From NCBI GenBank assembly GCA_002238785.1, contig MPNA01000017.1, forward strand, positions 1-64,000: a DNA stretch of 64,000 nucleotides, written 5' to 3'. Positions within the stretch are counted from its first letter, which is position 1. Each line of letters starts with the position of its first letter. The DNA comes from a bacterium OM1 bin76 (lineage in GTDB: Bacteria; Actinomycetota; Acidimicrobiia; Spongiisociales; ZC4RG35). Under the pieces are notes generated by a model. That model was not told the DNA's origin, did not search any database, and was given only the letters and a program-made list of their open reading frames with translations. Positions 35,158 through 43,786 of the stretch are shown piece by piece. The position numbers were made by a program, and so were the translations under genes.

Positions 35158-35167
35158 GGATGTTCCG

Positions 35168-36139
35168 ATGACCTCTGACCTACGCTGGACTCTGGCCGGG
35201 GACAAACCCACCGGGCTTTTCGAGACATGTCGCCAGGTGGTGGGGAAGGGCAGGTACCGGGGCCTCACCTTCCTGGAAGTCGAGTCCAAGACCATCATCA
35301 ACCGCGTGGCCAAGACCAGGTACTTTCCGTTCGAGTACACCATCAACTGCTACCGGGGATGCTCTCATGCCTGCGTGTACTGCTTCGCCCGCCCCTCCCA
35401 CGACTACCTGGGGCTGGGCATCGGGGAGGACTTCGATCGAAAGATCGTGGTGAAGGTCAATGCCGTGGAGATGACCAGGGCCCAGACCGCGCCCCGACAC
35501 TGGGCCGGGCATTCCATTGCCATGGGCACCAACACCGATCCCTACCAGCCCGCGGAGGGCAAGTACCGCCTCACCAGAGGAGTTGTGGAAGTGCTGGCGG
35601 AACGAGCCAATCCGTTTTCGCTGCTCACCAAGTCACCCCTGGTGCTGCGAGATCGACACCTCCTGGCAGAGGCTGCACGCCGGGCCGAAGTCACGGTCAG
35701 TTTCTCGGTGGGCACCCTTGACACCGACGTGTGGAAGCGTTCCGAGCCCGGCACGCCGCATCCCCGCCAGCGTCTGGAGGCGGTTCGCAAGTTGAAGGGA
35801 CTCGGGATCCCCTCCGGGGTGCTGGTGGCGCCACTGCTACCCGGGATCTCCGATGCTCCCCGTCAAGTGGCCGAGGTGATGCGGGCCTGCCGAGACGCGG
35901 GCGCCGACTTCGCCGCCCCCATCCGCCTTCATCTACGCCCCGGCGTCAAGGAGCACTACATGGAGTGGCTGGCAGAGGAGTTCCCCGATCTGGTGGGAAC
36001 CTACCACCAGTTGTACGGGAACCGCTCCTACCTGCCCCGCCCCTCCCCCTCAGGACGCCGCAAGTCGAACCCGGCCCGCCAATCCCCCAAACCGAGAACC
36101 CCGGCGTCACCCAAGAATGGCCAGGGCCGATTGCTCTAG
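35168..36139 (+). CDS. Rv2578c-family radical SAM protein
   Basis: 323 residues. The radical SAM cluster motif is CYRGCSHACVYC, i.e. a SplB-like cysteine arrangement, followed by ARPSHDYLGL. Further blocks TKSPLVLRD, SFSVGTLDTDVWK and LVAPLLPGISDAP match the Rv2578c family. I reject the upstream TTG at 35129 because it is part of the promoter; ATG 35168 is leaderless or nearly so. In Mycobacterium the homologue belongs to the LexA regulon, consistent with the operator here. The SplB resemblance suggests a DNA-lesion or damage-linked reaction, but this is inference. The C-terminal tail is basic and proline-rich. Confidence 0.9.
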   Translation: MTSDLRWTLAGDKPTGLFETCRQVVGKGRYRGLTFLEVESKTIINRVAKTRYFPFEYTINCYRGCSHACVYCFARPSHDYLGLGIGEDFDRKIVVKVNAVEMTRAQTAPRHWAGHSIAMGTNTDPYQPAEGKYRLTRGVVEVLAERANPFSLLTKSPLVLRDRHLLAEAARRAEVTVSFSVGTLDTDVWKRSEPGTPHPRQRLEAVRKLKGLGIPSGVLVAPLLPGISDAPRQVAEVMRACRDAGADFAAPIRLHLRPGVKEHYMEWLAEEFPDLVGTYHQLYGNRSYLPRPSPSGRRKSNPARQSPKPRTPASPKNGQGRLL

Positions 36140-36184
36140 CGCAAGAGCCGACCCAGGCCCTGCCGACCCTCGCCCCTGGACGAC

Positions 36185-36565
36185 CTACGGCGACTGGTCT
36201 TCGTGTTGGGGGCAGTAGGCGGAGATGCCCAGCGAGGCGCCGGTGCGCATTCCACCGAGTTCGAGGTCGGTCAAGATTCTGCCGCCCTCCTCGAGGACCG
36301 CCAATTCCTGTGCTTCGAACTCCTGGTAACCGACTCCGTCCTGCATGGCTGCGCAGGCTCTCCACACCATGTCCTTGCTCTGTTCGGCCTGTTCCTCGGT
36401 GATGAAGGGGTTGTCCAGAAACCTGTCGAGAGCCGCTTGAGCTTCCTCGGTCCCCCGGGGCGTCCTCGATGCGATTGCATCCGCCTCCTCGGAATCTCCC
36501 CCACCGCAGGAAACCAAAAGCAGACCCAACAGCAAGGCTGCAACCTGCCGACTCATTCTGCTCAT
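36185..36565 (-). CDS. small lipoprotein, DUF732-like
   Basis: 126 residues. The signal ALLLGLLLVSCGGG carries a lipobox VSC. The mature domain has two cysteines (RACAAM and AYCPQH) and helical segments FLDNPFITEEQAEQSKDMVW and LTDLELGG, resembling DUF732 secreted proteins of actinobacteria. Function unknown. It is convergent with the radical SAM gene; a short GC hairpin (36133-36148) overlaps the end of that gene. Confidence 0.75.
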   Translation of the reverse strand: MSRMSRQVAALLLGLLLVSCGGGDSEEADAIASRTPRGTEEAQAALDRFLDNPFITEEQAEQSKDMVWRACAAMQDGVGYQEFEAQELAVLEEGGRILTDLELGGMRTGASLGISAYCPQHEDQSP

Positions 36566-36714
36566 ACCAGATCACTCCCTTTCCAGGCTCTCTCAAACTT
36601 TTCGTTGATGGAAGTTTATACCTTACGCATCCAGGCCGCCCGGTTATCAGTTGGCCTCATCTGCCAAGCCCTCCTCCTGCTATGTTTCGCAGGAGAAGTG
36701 AGTTTCTTATAAGG

Positions 36715-37185
36715 GTGACTTGGGCGGACTTCGCAAGTTCCGAACCCGAGTTCGCCTCATCGGTTCGAGACAGGTTCGAAAGCCACCGGCACGGGGTGAT
36801 AGCAACTTTGCGCCGCGATGGGGCCCCTCGACTGTCGGGCATCGAGACTCCCATCCGAGACGGGCGCCTGTGGCTGTCCATGGAGACCGCTTCACGAATG
36901 GCGCAGGACCTGCGGCGAGATCCCAGGTTCTCGATTCATAGCGCTCCCGACCACGAAGACCTGTCGCAAGGAGATGCACGGGTTGAAGGCCGGGTGGCGC
37001 CGGCCCTGGACAGCGAGTACGCGTTGTTCGTCAGAGGCCACCGGTTTCCGATCGAAGACACTTCGGCGATGGCACTGTTCACCACCCACATCACCCGAGT
37101 GGTGCTGGTCCGGGTGGAAAAGCCGTCGCTGCTGGTCGTTTCATGGACACCTGACGGCGGGATGAAGGTCACCCGCCTCCCCTGA
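36715..37185 (+). CDS. PPOX-fold flavin/F420-dependent protein
   Basis: 156 residues starting at GTG 36715 (TWADFASSEPEF), which aligns with the normal family start; an upstream ATG at 36682 is less likely. The split-barrel core shows GVIATLRRDGAPRLSGIE, LWLSMETASRMAQDLRRDP, DARVEGRV and a final strand LLVVSWTPDGG. The fold binds FMN or F420 at a dimer interface. The substrate is unknown. Confidence 0.82.
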   Translation: MTWADFASSEPEFASSVRDRFESHRHGVIATLRRDGAPRLSGIETPIRDGRLWLSMETASRMAQDLRRDPRFSIHSAPDHEDLSQGDARVEGRVAPALDSEYALFVRGHRFPIEDTSAMALFTTHITRVVLVRVEKPSLLVVSWTPDGGMKVTRLP

Positions 37186-37293
37186 TCGCGACTCACGGTG
37201 AACGCCGCGGCGCCGGCGCCCACCACGGCCGATTCCCCGGCGGTTCCACAGATGCGATGATTTGCGGCTGAAGGTGGTACCATTGCCCTTAGC

Positions 37294-37311
37294 CCAGCCA
37301 ACAGTGGCTGG
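37294..37311 (+). other. hairpin in the long leader of the DEAD-box gene
   Basis: CCAGCCA-ACAG-TGGCTGG forms a perfect 7-bp stem with a 4-base loop inside the ~250-bp gap before the helicase. No U-run follows, so it is unlikely to be an intrinsic terminator. RNA helicase genes often have structured leaders for cold or autoregulation. The rest of the gap shows nothing else clear. Confidence 0.4.
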
Positions 37312-37436
37312 TTGCGTTCGCAGCCAAGTTCGGCGCTGATCCTGTGTAAACCGCCCGAATACCGCGTTGTTGCCTCGCCGACGTTTTCCAAGGCATCAAC
37401 GATCCCCGTGCCTTCCTGCACAGGAGAGGAGAAATC

Positions 37437-38735
37437 ATGTCACCCACTTTTGCCCAACTGGGCGTGCCCAAAAACATCTGCGGGGCGCTGCAGCGAGCCG
37501 GCATCACCACCCCCTTCCCGATCCAGGCCCTCACCATCCCCGACGCCATGGACGGCGCCGACATCTGCGGCCGCGCCCCCACCGGGTCGGGCAAGACTCT
37601 CGCCTTCGGCATCCCGTTGGTCGCCAATGCGGCCCGAGCCAAATCGAGACGGCCCCGTGCCCTGGTTCTGTCACCAACCCGTGAACTGGCCGGCCAGATC
37701 GCATCGGAACTGCGCACGCTGTCCACTCGTATCCGGGTGGGGGTCATCCATGGCGGGGTCGGGTACGGCGCCCAGACAAAGCAACTGCAGCAGGGCGTGG
37801 AGATCCTGGTGGCCTGCCCCGGCCGACTCGAAGACTTGATCGACCGCCGGGCCGTCAGCCTGCACGAGGTGGATCAGGTGGTCATCGACGAAGCCGACCG
37901 CATGGCGGACATGGGCTTCCTTCCCGCCGTCCGGCGTCTCCTCGACCAGACCTCCCCTCGACGCCAGACTCTGATGTTCTCGGCGACCCTCGACCGTGAC
38001 GTGGCCAAACTCACCCGTGACTACCAGCACCACCCGGTCACTCACCGAGTCGGCAACGCCAAGCCCGACATCAAGGCGGCCGAACACCGATTCTGGAGGG
38101 TTGCCAAGGCGGAGAGAATCGCCACTTGCGTCAACCTGATCAACTCCGAGGGCTCCACGATCGTGTTCTGCCGGACCAGGCATGGATCGGACCGGTTGGC
38201 GCGCCAACTCTCCCAGCGGGGAGTCAGGGCGGCAGCAATCCACGGTGGTCACGCGCAGAGTCGGCGCACCCGAACCCTCCGCGGGTTCATCAAAGGCCAG
38301 ATCGAAGCACTGGTGGCCACCGACGTCGCCGCCCGGGGTATCCACGTCGAGGGCGTGGCAACGGTCATCCACTACGACCCCCCGGAGAATCAAAAGACCT
38401 ACCTGCACCGTTCCGGCAGGACTGCCCGCGCCGGCGAGACCGGCCTGGTGGTGTCGCTGATCCAGCCCGACCAGGTTGCCGCCGCCAGGAAGATCCAGCG
38501 TCAGCTTGACCTGAAAGGACCCATCACCAGCCCGGACCGGATCGACACGAAGTCCACTGCCGCGCCTCCCCCCCGCGGTGAGGACCGCAATCGTAGCAAG
38601 GTCCAGAACCAACCGGCCAATGGCCGACGGCGGCCGGGTTCTCCAAGGGTGAATCGCAATGGCCAACGGGCGTTGCGCAGTCGCCCCCAGCGGCGAAACC
38701 GCAGCAACCCGAGGGCTCGATCCTATTCCCGGTAG
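37437..38735 (+). CDS. DEAD-box ATP-dependent RNA helicase, RhlE-like
   Basis: 432 residues. The Q motif (TTPFPIQALTIPDAMDG), Walker A APTGSGKT, PTRELAGQ, VIDEADRM, SAT, IVFCRTRHGSD, ATDVAARGIHVEG and HRSGRTARAG are all present in order. The C-terminal ~65 residues are basic and low-complexity (RRNRSNPRARSYSR), an RNA-binding tail. It starts at ATG 37437 with GGAGAGGAG just before. Expected roles are ribosome assembly or mRNA turnover, typically important in the cold. Confidence 0.95.
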   Translation: MSPTFAQLGVPKNICGALQRAGITTPFPIQALTIPDAMDGADICGRAPTGSGKTLAFGIPLVANAARAKSRRPRALVLSPTRELAGQIASELRTLSTRIRVGVIHGGVGYGAQTKQLQQGVEILVACPGRLEDLIDRRAVSLHEVDQVVIDEADRMADMGFLPAVRRLLDQTSPRRQTLMFSATLDRDVAKLTRDYQHHPVTHRVGNAKPDIKAAEHRFWRVAKAERIATCVNLINSEGSTIVFCRTRHGSDRLARQLSQRGVRAAAIHGGHAQSRRTRTLRGFIKGQIEALVATDVAARGIHVEGVATVIHYDPPENQKTYLHRSGRTARAGETGLVVSLIQPDQVAAARKIQRQLDLKGPITSPDRIDTKSTAAPPPRGEDRNRSKVQNQPANGRRRPGSPRVNRNGQRALRSRPQRRNRSNPRARSYSR

Positions 38736-38844
38736 GTTCCGTCTCACCCGACGGCGCTGATTCGCGGCGCCGTCTCGCTCACTGCCTCCGTCACCGTCGA
38801 AATGAGCCTTCGGCGTCCCTCGGGCTGATTTAGCATTGCCCACC

Positions 38845-39540
38845 ATGGTTGAGTCTCTTCCAGAACAGAACGGGCCACCTTCGGAGCGGGTGCGGGTTCG
38901 CCGCCTGGCGTCTCGGGCCCGGTATCAGCGGTCCGAGGTGCTGGAGATCCTCGATGCCGGGTTGATCGCCCATGTCGGGGTCATGACTCCGGAGGGTCCA
39001 CTGGTGCTGCCGATGGCCTACGGACGGGACGAGGACCACATCTACCTGCACGGCGCCTTGGCCAACCATCTGCTCGGCTCGGGCGCCGGCCAAGAGGTCT
39101 GCGTCACCGTCACCCATCTCGATGCCCTGGTCATGGCCCGAACCCCCTTTCACAACTCCATGAATTACCGCTCGGCAGTGGTCCGCGGCCCGGCCCGCCG
39201 GATCGCGGACGGAGACAGAAAACTGCGGGCCCTGCGGCTCATCACCGACCACATCGTGCCCAACTGGGACACCAGTCGCCCACCCTCTGCCTCGGACCTG
39301 CGAGCCACCCTGGTGGTGGAACTCCCGTTGGCGGAAGCATCGGCGAAAGTCCGGGAAGGAGGTCCCAAGGACGAACCCGATGACATGTCAGGCCCGTGGT
39401 GGGCAGGCCTGGTGCCCCTCACGACCCGTTTCCAACCGCCCGTCGCCTCCCCTGACCTGCGGGGTGACACTGCTGCTCCCACCTCCATCACCGCGCTGGC
39501 CGGCCTAACCCCGGACGAACGCCCTCGGCATCAGCGCTGA
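38845..39540 (+). CDS. pyridoxamine-5'-phosphate-oxidase-related FMN-binding protein
   Basis: 231 residues of the Pyridox_oxidase_2/NimA-like split-barrel group: EVLEILDAGLIAHVGVM, GPLVLPMAYGRDEDHIYLHG and FHNSMNYRSAVVRGPARRI, with a C-terminal WWAGLVPLTTRFQPPVASPD. FMN binding is typical. Members include nitroimidazole reductases and antibiotic-detoxifying enzymes. The start ATG at 38845 follows a leader of ~100 bp after the helicase. Substrate unknown. Confidence 0.88.
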   Translation: MVESLPEQNGPPSERVRVRRLASRARYQRSEVLEILDAGLIAHVGVMTPEGPLVLPMAYGRDEDHIYLHGALANHLLGSGAGQEVCVTVTHLDALVMARTPFHNSMNYRSAVVRGPARRIADGDRKLRALRLITDHIVPNWDTSRPPSASDLRATLVVELPLAEASAKVREGGPKDEPDDMSGPWWAGLVPLTTRFQPPVASPDLRGDTAAPTSITALAGLTPDERPRHQR

Positions 39541-40090
39541 GGCCACATCTCCAAAAGCCCCAAAGAAACCTCACAGACCTCCGCGGCTCTTGTTAGCCGG
39601 ACACCAGGTGTCTCCCAGCTTGAACGCGAGAAGATCCGCAGGAACCGGATCATTGCTTCCCGTCGGCCGGCAAGGCAACGCAGTCAGGGCTGGAGATTCG
39701 GATGGCCGCAACTACGACACCCTCGCCTGCGTTTCGTTCTGTGGCACGTTGGTGGCAGTCGACCTGTCCCCCGCTACTCGCTCTTGGTGCTCAGAGACAA
39801 CAATTGCCTTTTACAAATGTCGACCTGCAAATATGGCGTAAGACCTTTTCATACTTGTCTTCATACTTGTCGGACAAAGAAAGGGGTGATAGGGAACAAG
39901 AATCAAGCGTATTTCGTAAGGCTTTCCGTCTTTTGTAAACAACTTCTCCGCACATCACGGTTGTCAACGGGCGGAACCCCATCAAATGCCATCTGTTAGT
40001 ATTTCACCACACTCCAAGGGTGGGCCATGCCCCAAGGGTGGGCCATGCCCATGGTCTCCTGCCACTCGAAGCAAGAAAGGACAGATCAAA
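39541..40090. other. AT-rich intergenic region with two sets of tandem repeats
   Basis: 550 bp with no supportable gene. It is more AT-rich than its surroundings from ~39,770 to 39,990. It contains TTCATACTTGTC repeated head to tail (39848-39859, 39860-39871) followed by GGACAA, and an 18-bp tandem repeat (40014-40049) just before the importer operon. It most likely carries the promoter and control region of the binding-protein gene. Confidence 0.55.
40014..40050. repeat. 18-bp tandem repeat upstream of the TauA-like gene
   Basis: Two exact head-to-tail copies of CCAAGGGTGGGCCATGCC at 40014-40031 and 40032-40049. Each holds the palindrome GGGC-CAT-GCCC. They lie 40-75 bp before the start codon. 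Spacing of under two helical turns on one DNA face is compatible with a regulator binding site. A leader-RNA role is also possible. Confidence 0.7.
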
Positions 40091-41092
40091 ATGAGAAGAC
40101 TTATCGCAGCGTTCTTGGTGATCGGCCTGATCGCCGCTGCCTGCGGCGATGACGAGTCCGAAATCACCTTGGACGAACTCAACGTCGCATATTTCTTGGA
40201 ATGGCCCACGGCGAACCAGGTTGCTCAGGCGGAGAAGACCTATGACGAGGAACTCGGTGTGACGGTGAACTGGATTCCCTTTGCCAGCGGTGGAGACATG
40301 GCTCAAGCCATGGAATCAGGAGACATCGACATTTCCTATTCCCAAGGACTGACCCCCTTCGCCAACTTTGTCACCGGAGGCTCAGACCTGTTGCTGGTAG
40401 GCGTGGCGGTGGCGTATGCCGACGCCGACAACTGCGTAGCCCACCCGGACTACGGTGTCACCAAGGAGAACGCCGCCCAGACTCTGACCGGACAGAGTAT
40501 CTACACCCCGCTGGGGAACGTGACCCACTTCAAACTTCTGAAAATGCTCGAGCATCTCGGAGTGGACACCGACACGGTCGAGTTGATCCAGTCGGAAGGC
40601 GGACCGGCCGCGGTGGCTGCTCTGGACACCGGCAACGTGGCGATGGCCTGCGCGTTCGGCGGCGCCGTCAACGCGATGATTGCCAACGGAGGCAACCTGG
40701 TGATGACGGGATCTGAGCAGGAGGACATCGGCATCCGCGTATTCGACATCATCTCGACAACCGGCACGTTCGCTGCAGAGCATCCCGCCGCGATCACCGC
40801 GTTCCTGCAGGTGACAGAGGACGCCAATCGGGCCTATAACGAAGACCGGGATCCGTTCATCGACACAATCGCCACAGCGGCGGGCATGGACCGGGCATCC
40901 ACCATCGCGCTGCTGGATGCCTTCTCCTTCCCAGAGAGGGACGCACAACTCTCCGACGCATGGCTGGGCGGGACCGTTCAGAGTGTCATGAAGGAACAGA
41001 TGGACTTCTTTGTGGAACAGGGCGAAATCGACTCGGCCTTGGCCAGTTACGACGATTTCATTGACACCAGTTTCCTGGAAGCCGTCAACTAG
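40091..41092 (+). CDS. TauA/SsuA-like substrate-binding lipoprotein
   Basis: 333 residues. The signal RRLIAAFLVIGLIAAAC ends with lipobox AAAC. The mature protein is a type-II periplasmic binding protein of the nitrate/sulfonate/taurine group (NVAYFLEWPTANQVAQAEK, FASGGDMAQAMESGDIDISYSQ, LTGQSIYTPLGNVTHFKL). Start ATG 40091 has AAGGA nine bases upstream. It is the first gene of an importer operon with the ATPase and permease downstream, and a strong stem-loop follows its stop. The FLEWPTANQ residues differ from classic TauA, so the ligand is open. Confidence 0.92.
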   Translation: MRRLIAAFLVIGLIAAACGDDESEITLDELNVAYFLEWPTANQVAQAEKTYDEELGVTVNWIPFASGGDMAQAMESGDIDISYSQGLTPFANFVTGGSDLLLVGVAVAYADADNCVAHPDYGVTKENAAQTLTGQSIYTPLGNVTHFKLLKMLEHLGVDTDTVELIQSEGGPAAVAALDTGNVAMACAFGGAVNAMIANGGNLVMTGSEQEDIGIRVFDIISTTGTFAAEHPAAITAFLQVTEDANRAYNEDRDPFIDTIATAAGMDRASTIALLDAFSFPERDAQLSDAWLGGTVQSVMKEQMDFFVEQGEIDSALASYDDFIDTSFLEAVN

Positions 41093-41110
41093 CAATCGAA
41101 ACACCACCGA

Positions 41111-41172
41111 TGGTGACCGGTGAAAGGAAGGGCGGCCTAACCTAGGCGGCACCCGCAACTCACCGGTCACCA
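41111..41172 (+). other. 13-bp perfect inverted repeat between binding-protein and ATPase genes
   Basis: TGGTGACCGGTGA (41111-41123) and TCACCGGTCACCA (41160-41172) are exact reverse complements separated by 36 bases, which themselves contain the nested hairpin GCCTA-ACC-TAGGC (41135-41147). No U-run follows. By analogy with the stem-loops after other binding-protein genes, it probably stabilises the upstream mRNA and lowers expression of the downstream genes. An operator is the alternative. Confidence 0.8.
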
Positions 41173-41187
41173 CTCTCAGGAGGACTT

Positions 41188-42561
41188 GTGGAATCCATCG
41201 TTAACGGACTGGCAAAGGCCTTTGGTGGTCTGACGGCCGCGGTCGCCAACGGCGCGGTTGTCCTTGCCTGGGTGGTGTTGGGAGTGGCTGCGCTAGCAGC
41301 AATTGCCATGACCGTTGACTTGTTGCTTACGCCATCGCGCCGCTTCATCGCTTCCGACCGGGCAGGGCGACCCAGCGACGGCACTTTGCTGATCGGGCAA
41401 CTCATGGCTGCCGCGTCCCTGGTGACCGGTGTGGTGCTGGCCCTCCGTGAGGCGTCTTCGCCATGGCAGCCCGTGGTGGCCCTGCTGGGGGGCGCTGCAT
41501 TGCTGGTGGTGCTCCTGATCTACCGACGTTCCGACGAAAACCGGCAGGTCCGCTTGACGCGTGTCGTCTGGGTGGCACTGGCCGTTGCGGTGGGTGCTGC
41601 CACCGCCCTTGCCTTTGCGGTGCGTTCCGGCTCCGCCATCGTGTACCTGACGTTGCTCGGCCTGACTCTGCTGGTTGCCCGGGCCTGGTTCCTTCACAGC
41701 CGACCGGAAGTCCGCTTCGAGCCTTCCCGATCGGAAGCGGAGGTCGAGTCGCGCACCGACCATCCGCTGGTGCTCGACAGCGTCGGCATGATCTACCAAC
41801 TTCCCGACGGCGGCCAGGTGGAGGCGCTTGCCGACGTCAGCTTCACCTTGGAGCCAGGGCGTTTGCTCACCTTGCTCGGTCCTTCGGGCTGCGGCAAGAC
41901 CACCCTGCTCAACATCGCGGCGGGTTTCATCGCTCCAACCTCGGGTGAGGTCAAGCTCGGCAGCACCCCCGTCACCGGACCCGGCCAGGACCGGGGCATG
42001 GTATTCCAGCAGGGGGCGCTGTTCGAGTGGCTCACCGTCAACGACAATGTAGGCTTCGGCGCCCGCATGAACGGCAGGTCCCGGCCTGATTCCCGGGAGG
42101 CGGTGCAGGATCTGCTGCAGACCGTCGGATTGCAGGGATTCGGGGATAAGGCGGTGTACGAGTTGTCCGGTGGGATGCAACAGAGGGTGGCTCTGGCCCG
42201 TTGCCTGGCCAACGATCCCGAGATTATTCTGATGGACGAGCCCCTGGGAGCCCTCGACGCCCTGACCCGAGAGAAGATGCAGGGGCTGGTGCTCAACCTG
42301 TGGGACAAGACCGGAAAGACCATCATCCTGGTGACCCACAGTGTTGAAGAGGCCCTGTACCTGGGTGACCAGTTGTTCGTGATGGCGCCTCGCCCCGGTC
42401 GAATCGAGAGGACCTACGACCTCCCCTTTGCCCGGCAGGCGCTCAACACCGACGCACGGGAGTTGAAGACCTCGCCCGAGTTCATCCAGACGCGCGAGGA
42501 GATCCTCTCGATGATCTGGGAGATGGAGGAACAGATCATGGGAACCGAGGGAGGCGGCTGA
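41188..42561 (+). CDS. TauB/SsuB-like ABC ATPase with an N-terminal membrane domain
   Basis: 457 residues. Normal TauB is ~255. The extra N-terminal 170 residues contain about five hydrophobic segments (roughly 22-44, 66-87, 94-112, 124-145, 149-168). A charged linker leads to a complete ATPase: Walker A GPSGCGKTTL (231-240), Q-loop VFQQGALFEW, signature LSGGMQQRVALARC, Walker B IILMDEPLGALD and the switch His in VTHSVEEA. GTG start at 41188 with AGGAGGA a few bases before. The stop overlaps the permease start (TGATG). The fusion implies a membrane-anchored ATPase. Confidence 0.92.
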   Translation: MESIVNGLAKAFGGLTAAVANGAVVLAWVVLGVAALAAIAMTVDLLLTPSRRFIASDRAGRPSDGTLLIGQLMAAASLVTGVVLALREASSPWQPVVALLGGAALLVVLLIYRRSDENRQVRLTRVVWVALAVAVGAATALAFAVRSGSAIVYLTLLGLTLLVARAWFLHSRPEVRFEPSRSEAEVESRTDHPLVLDSVGMIYQLPDGGQVEALADVSFTLEPGRLLTLLGPSGCGKTTLLNIAAGFIAPTSGEVKLGSTPVTGPGQDRGMVFQQGALFEWLTVNDNVGFGARMNGRSRPDSREAVQDLLQTVGLQGFGDKAVYELSGGMQQRVALARCLANDPEIILMDEPLGALDALTREKMQGLVLNLWDKTGKTIILVTHSVEEALYLGDQLFVMAPRPGRIERTYDLPFARQALNTDARELKTSPEFIQTREEILSMIWEMEEQIMGTEGGG

Positions 42562-43619
42562 TGGCTTCAGACCGAGATCGCCCCACGGGCGGCGTGGGGA
42601 CCATCACCGGCACGCTGGGGGCCCTCTTCAGACGACTGGGGCCCGGCCGAGGGTCTTCCAGCGCCGCCAAGACGGTCACCTTCGGGGACGCGGCCGAGGT
42701 CAAGGGCTCGATGGCATGGACCATCCCCAGCCTCTTGGTGATCCTGGCAGTGTGGTTCGTCGCTACCAACGTTTGGGGTCTACCACAGGAGTGGAGCGAC
42801 CACGGGGAGCAGGTGCGAGCGGGCTTGGGGCCGGATGAAGCCTACGCTCAACGTGACCTGCTGCGGGACTGCGTGGCCTCCGCAGCCAACCCATCCGACT
42901 TTCCGGGTCTCCCGGAGTGCTCCTACAGGCAATGGATCAGCGAACGGGTCCTGCCCAGCCCAGCACAGTTGTGGGACGCCACCTGGGACTTCGCTCGCAA
43001 CGGATACAGCGGGTTCACCATGTGGGACCACCTGTGGCTGAGCTTCAGCCGGATGGCCAAGGGACTGTTCTGGGGAATCGTCCTTGGCGTCCCGATCGGT
43101 CTGGCCATGGGACTCTCCAATCGCTGGCGCGGCATATTCGACCCGATTGTCGAGTTGCTGCGGCCAATCCCGCCACTGGCCCTGATTCCTCTGTTCATCG
43201 TGTGGTTCGGGATCGGCGAGGAGAGCAAGGTCAACCTGCTCCTGTTCGCCTCCATTTGGATCATGGTGATCGCGGCTCGTTCAGGGGTGCTGGCTGTGAA
43301 CGTCAGCAAGGTTCATGCCGCCTACTCGTTGGGAGCAGCCCGCACGCAGATACTGCGCCATGTCATCCTGCCCAATGCCCTACCGGAGATCCTCACCGGA
43401 GTGCGGGTTGCCATCGGGGTGTGCTGGGGGACGCTGGTAGCGGCCGAACTCCTGGGCGCCAGCGCCGGCCTGGGATTCACCATCTTCAAGGCCCGTCAGT
43501 TCTTCCGGTTGGACCTGATGCTCTCCGCGGTGATCCTAATCAGCATCCTGGGAGTCACCATGGATGTGGTGATGCGCATGGCCGAGAAGCGGCTCATACC
43601 CTGGCGCGGCAAGGGTTGA
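42561..43619 (+). CDS. TauC/SsuC-like ABC permease
   Basis: 352 residues. One helix near 55-72 is followed by a ~95-residue, cysteine-containing extracytoplasmic insertion (DLLRDCVASAANPSDFPG, LPECSYRQW) absent from ordinary TauC. The binding-protein-dependent transport domain comes next, with LLRPIPPLALIPLFIVWFG and the EAA-type coupling loop (AYSLGAARTQILRHVILPNA). It works with the ATPase upstream, translationally coupled by a one-base overlap. Confidence 0.92.
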   Translation: MASDRDRPTGGVGTITGTLGALFRRLGPGRGSSSAAKTVTFGDAAEVKGSMAWTIPSLLVILAVWFVATNVWGLPQEWSDHGEQVRAGLGPDEAYAQRDLLRDCVASAANPSDFPGLPECSYRQWISERVLPSPAQLWDATWDFARNGYSGFTMWDHLWLSFSRMAKGLFWGIVLGVPIGLAMGLSNRWRGIFDPIVELLRPIPPLALIPLFIVWFGIGEESKVNLLLFASIWIMVIAARSGVLAVNVSKVHAAYSLGAARTQILRHVILPNALPEILTGVRVAIGVCWGTLVAAELLGASAGLGFTIFKARQFFRLDLMLSAVILISILGVTMDVVMRMAEKRLIPWRGKG

Positions 43620-43786
43620 CCCGATCCTCGCTGACCTGAGGGACCACCCTCAAGGACCCACTCTCCCGGACCGGGCCCCCAACTGCGGACGGTTGGCCAA
43701 TACCGGACGGTGCCGCTAAGGGCTTTTGTCCCGCCACAACCCGGCGGGAACTCGATTAAAAGGAGTCCGTAAGCCTGGACTCGCCT

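Noticed and set aside
35129-35167. TTG at 35129 as the radical SAM start
   Set aside because: This stretch is the -35, LexA box and -10. The ATG at 35168 lies just after the predicted transcription start.
37294-37311. hairpin as intrinsic terminator of the PPOX gene
   Set aside because: No U-run follows the stem and it lies over 100 bp after the stop codon, inside the probable leader of the helicase gene.
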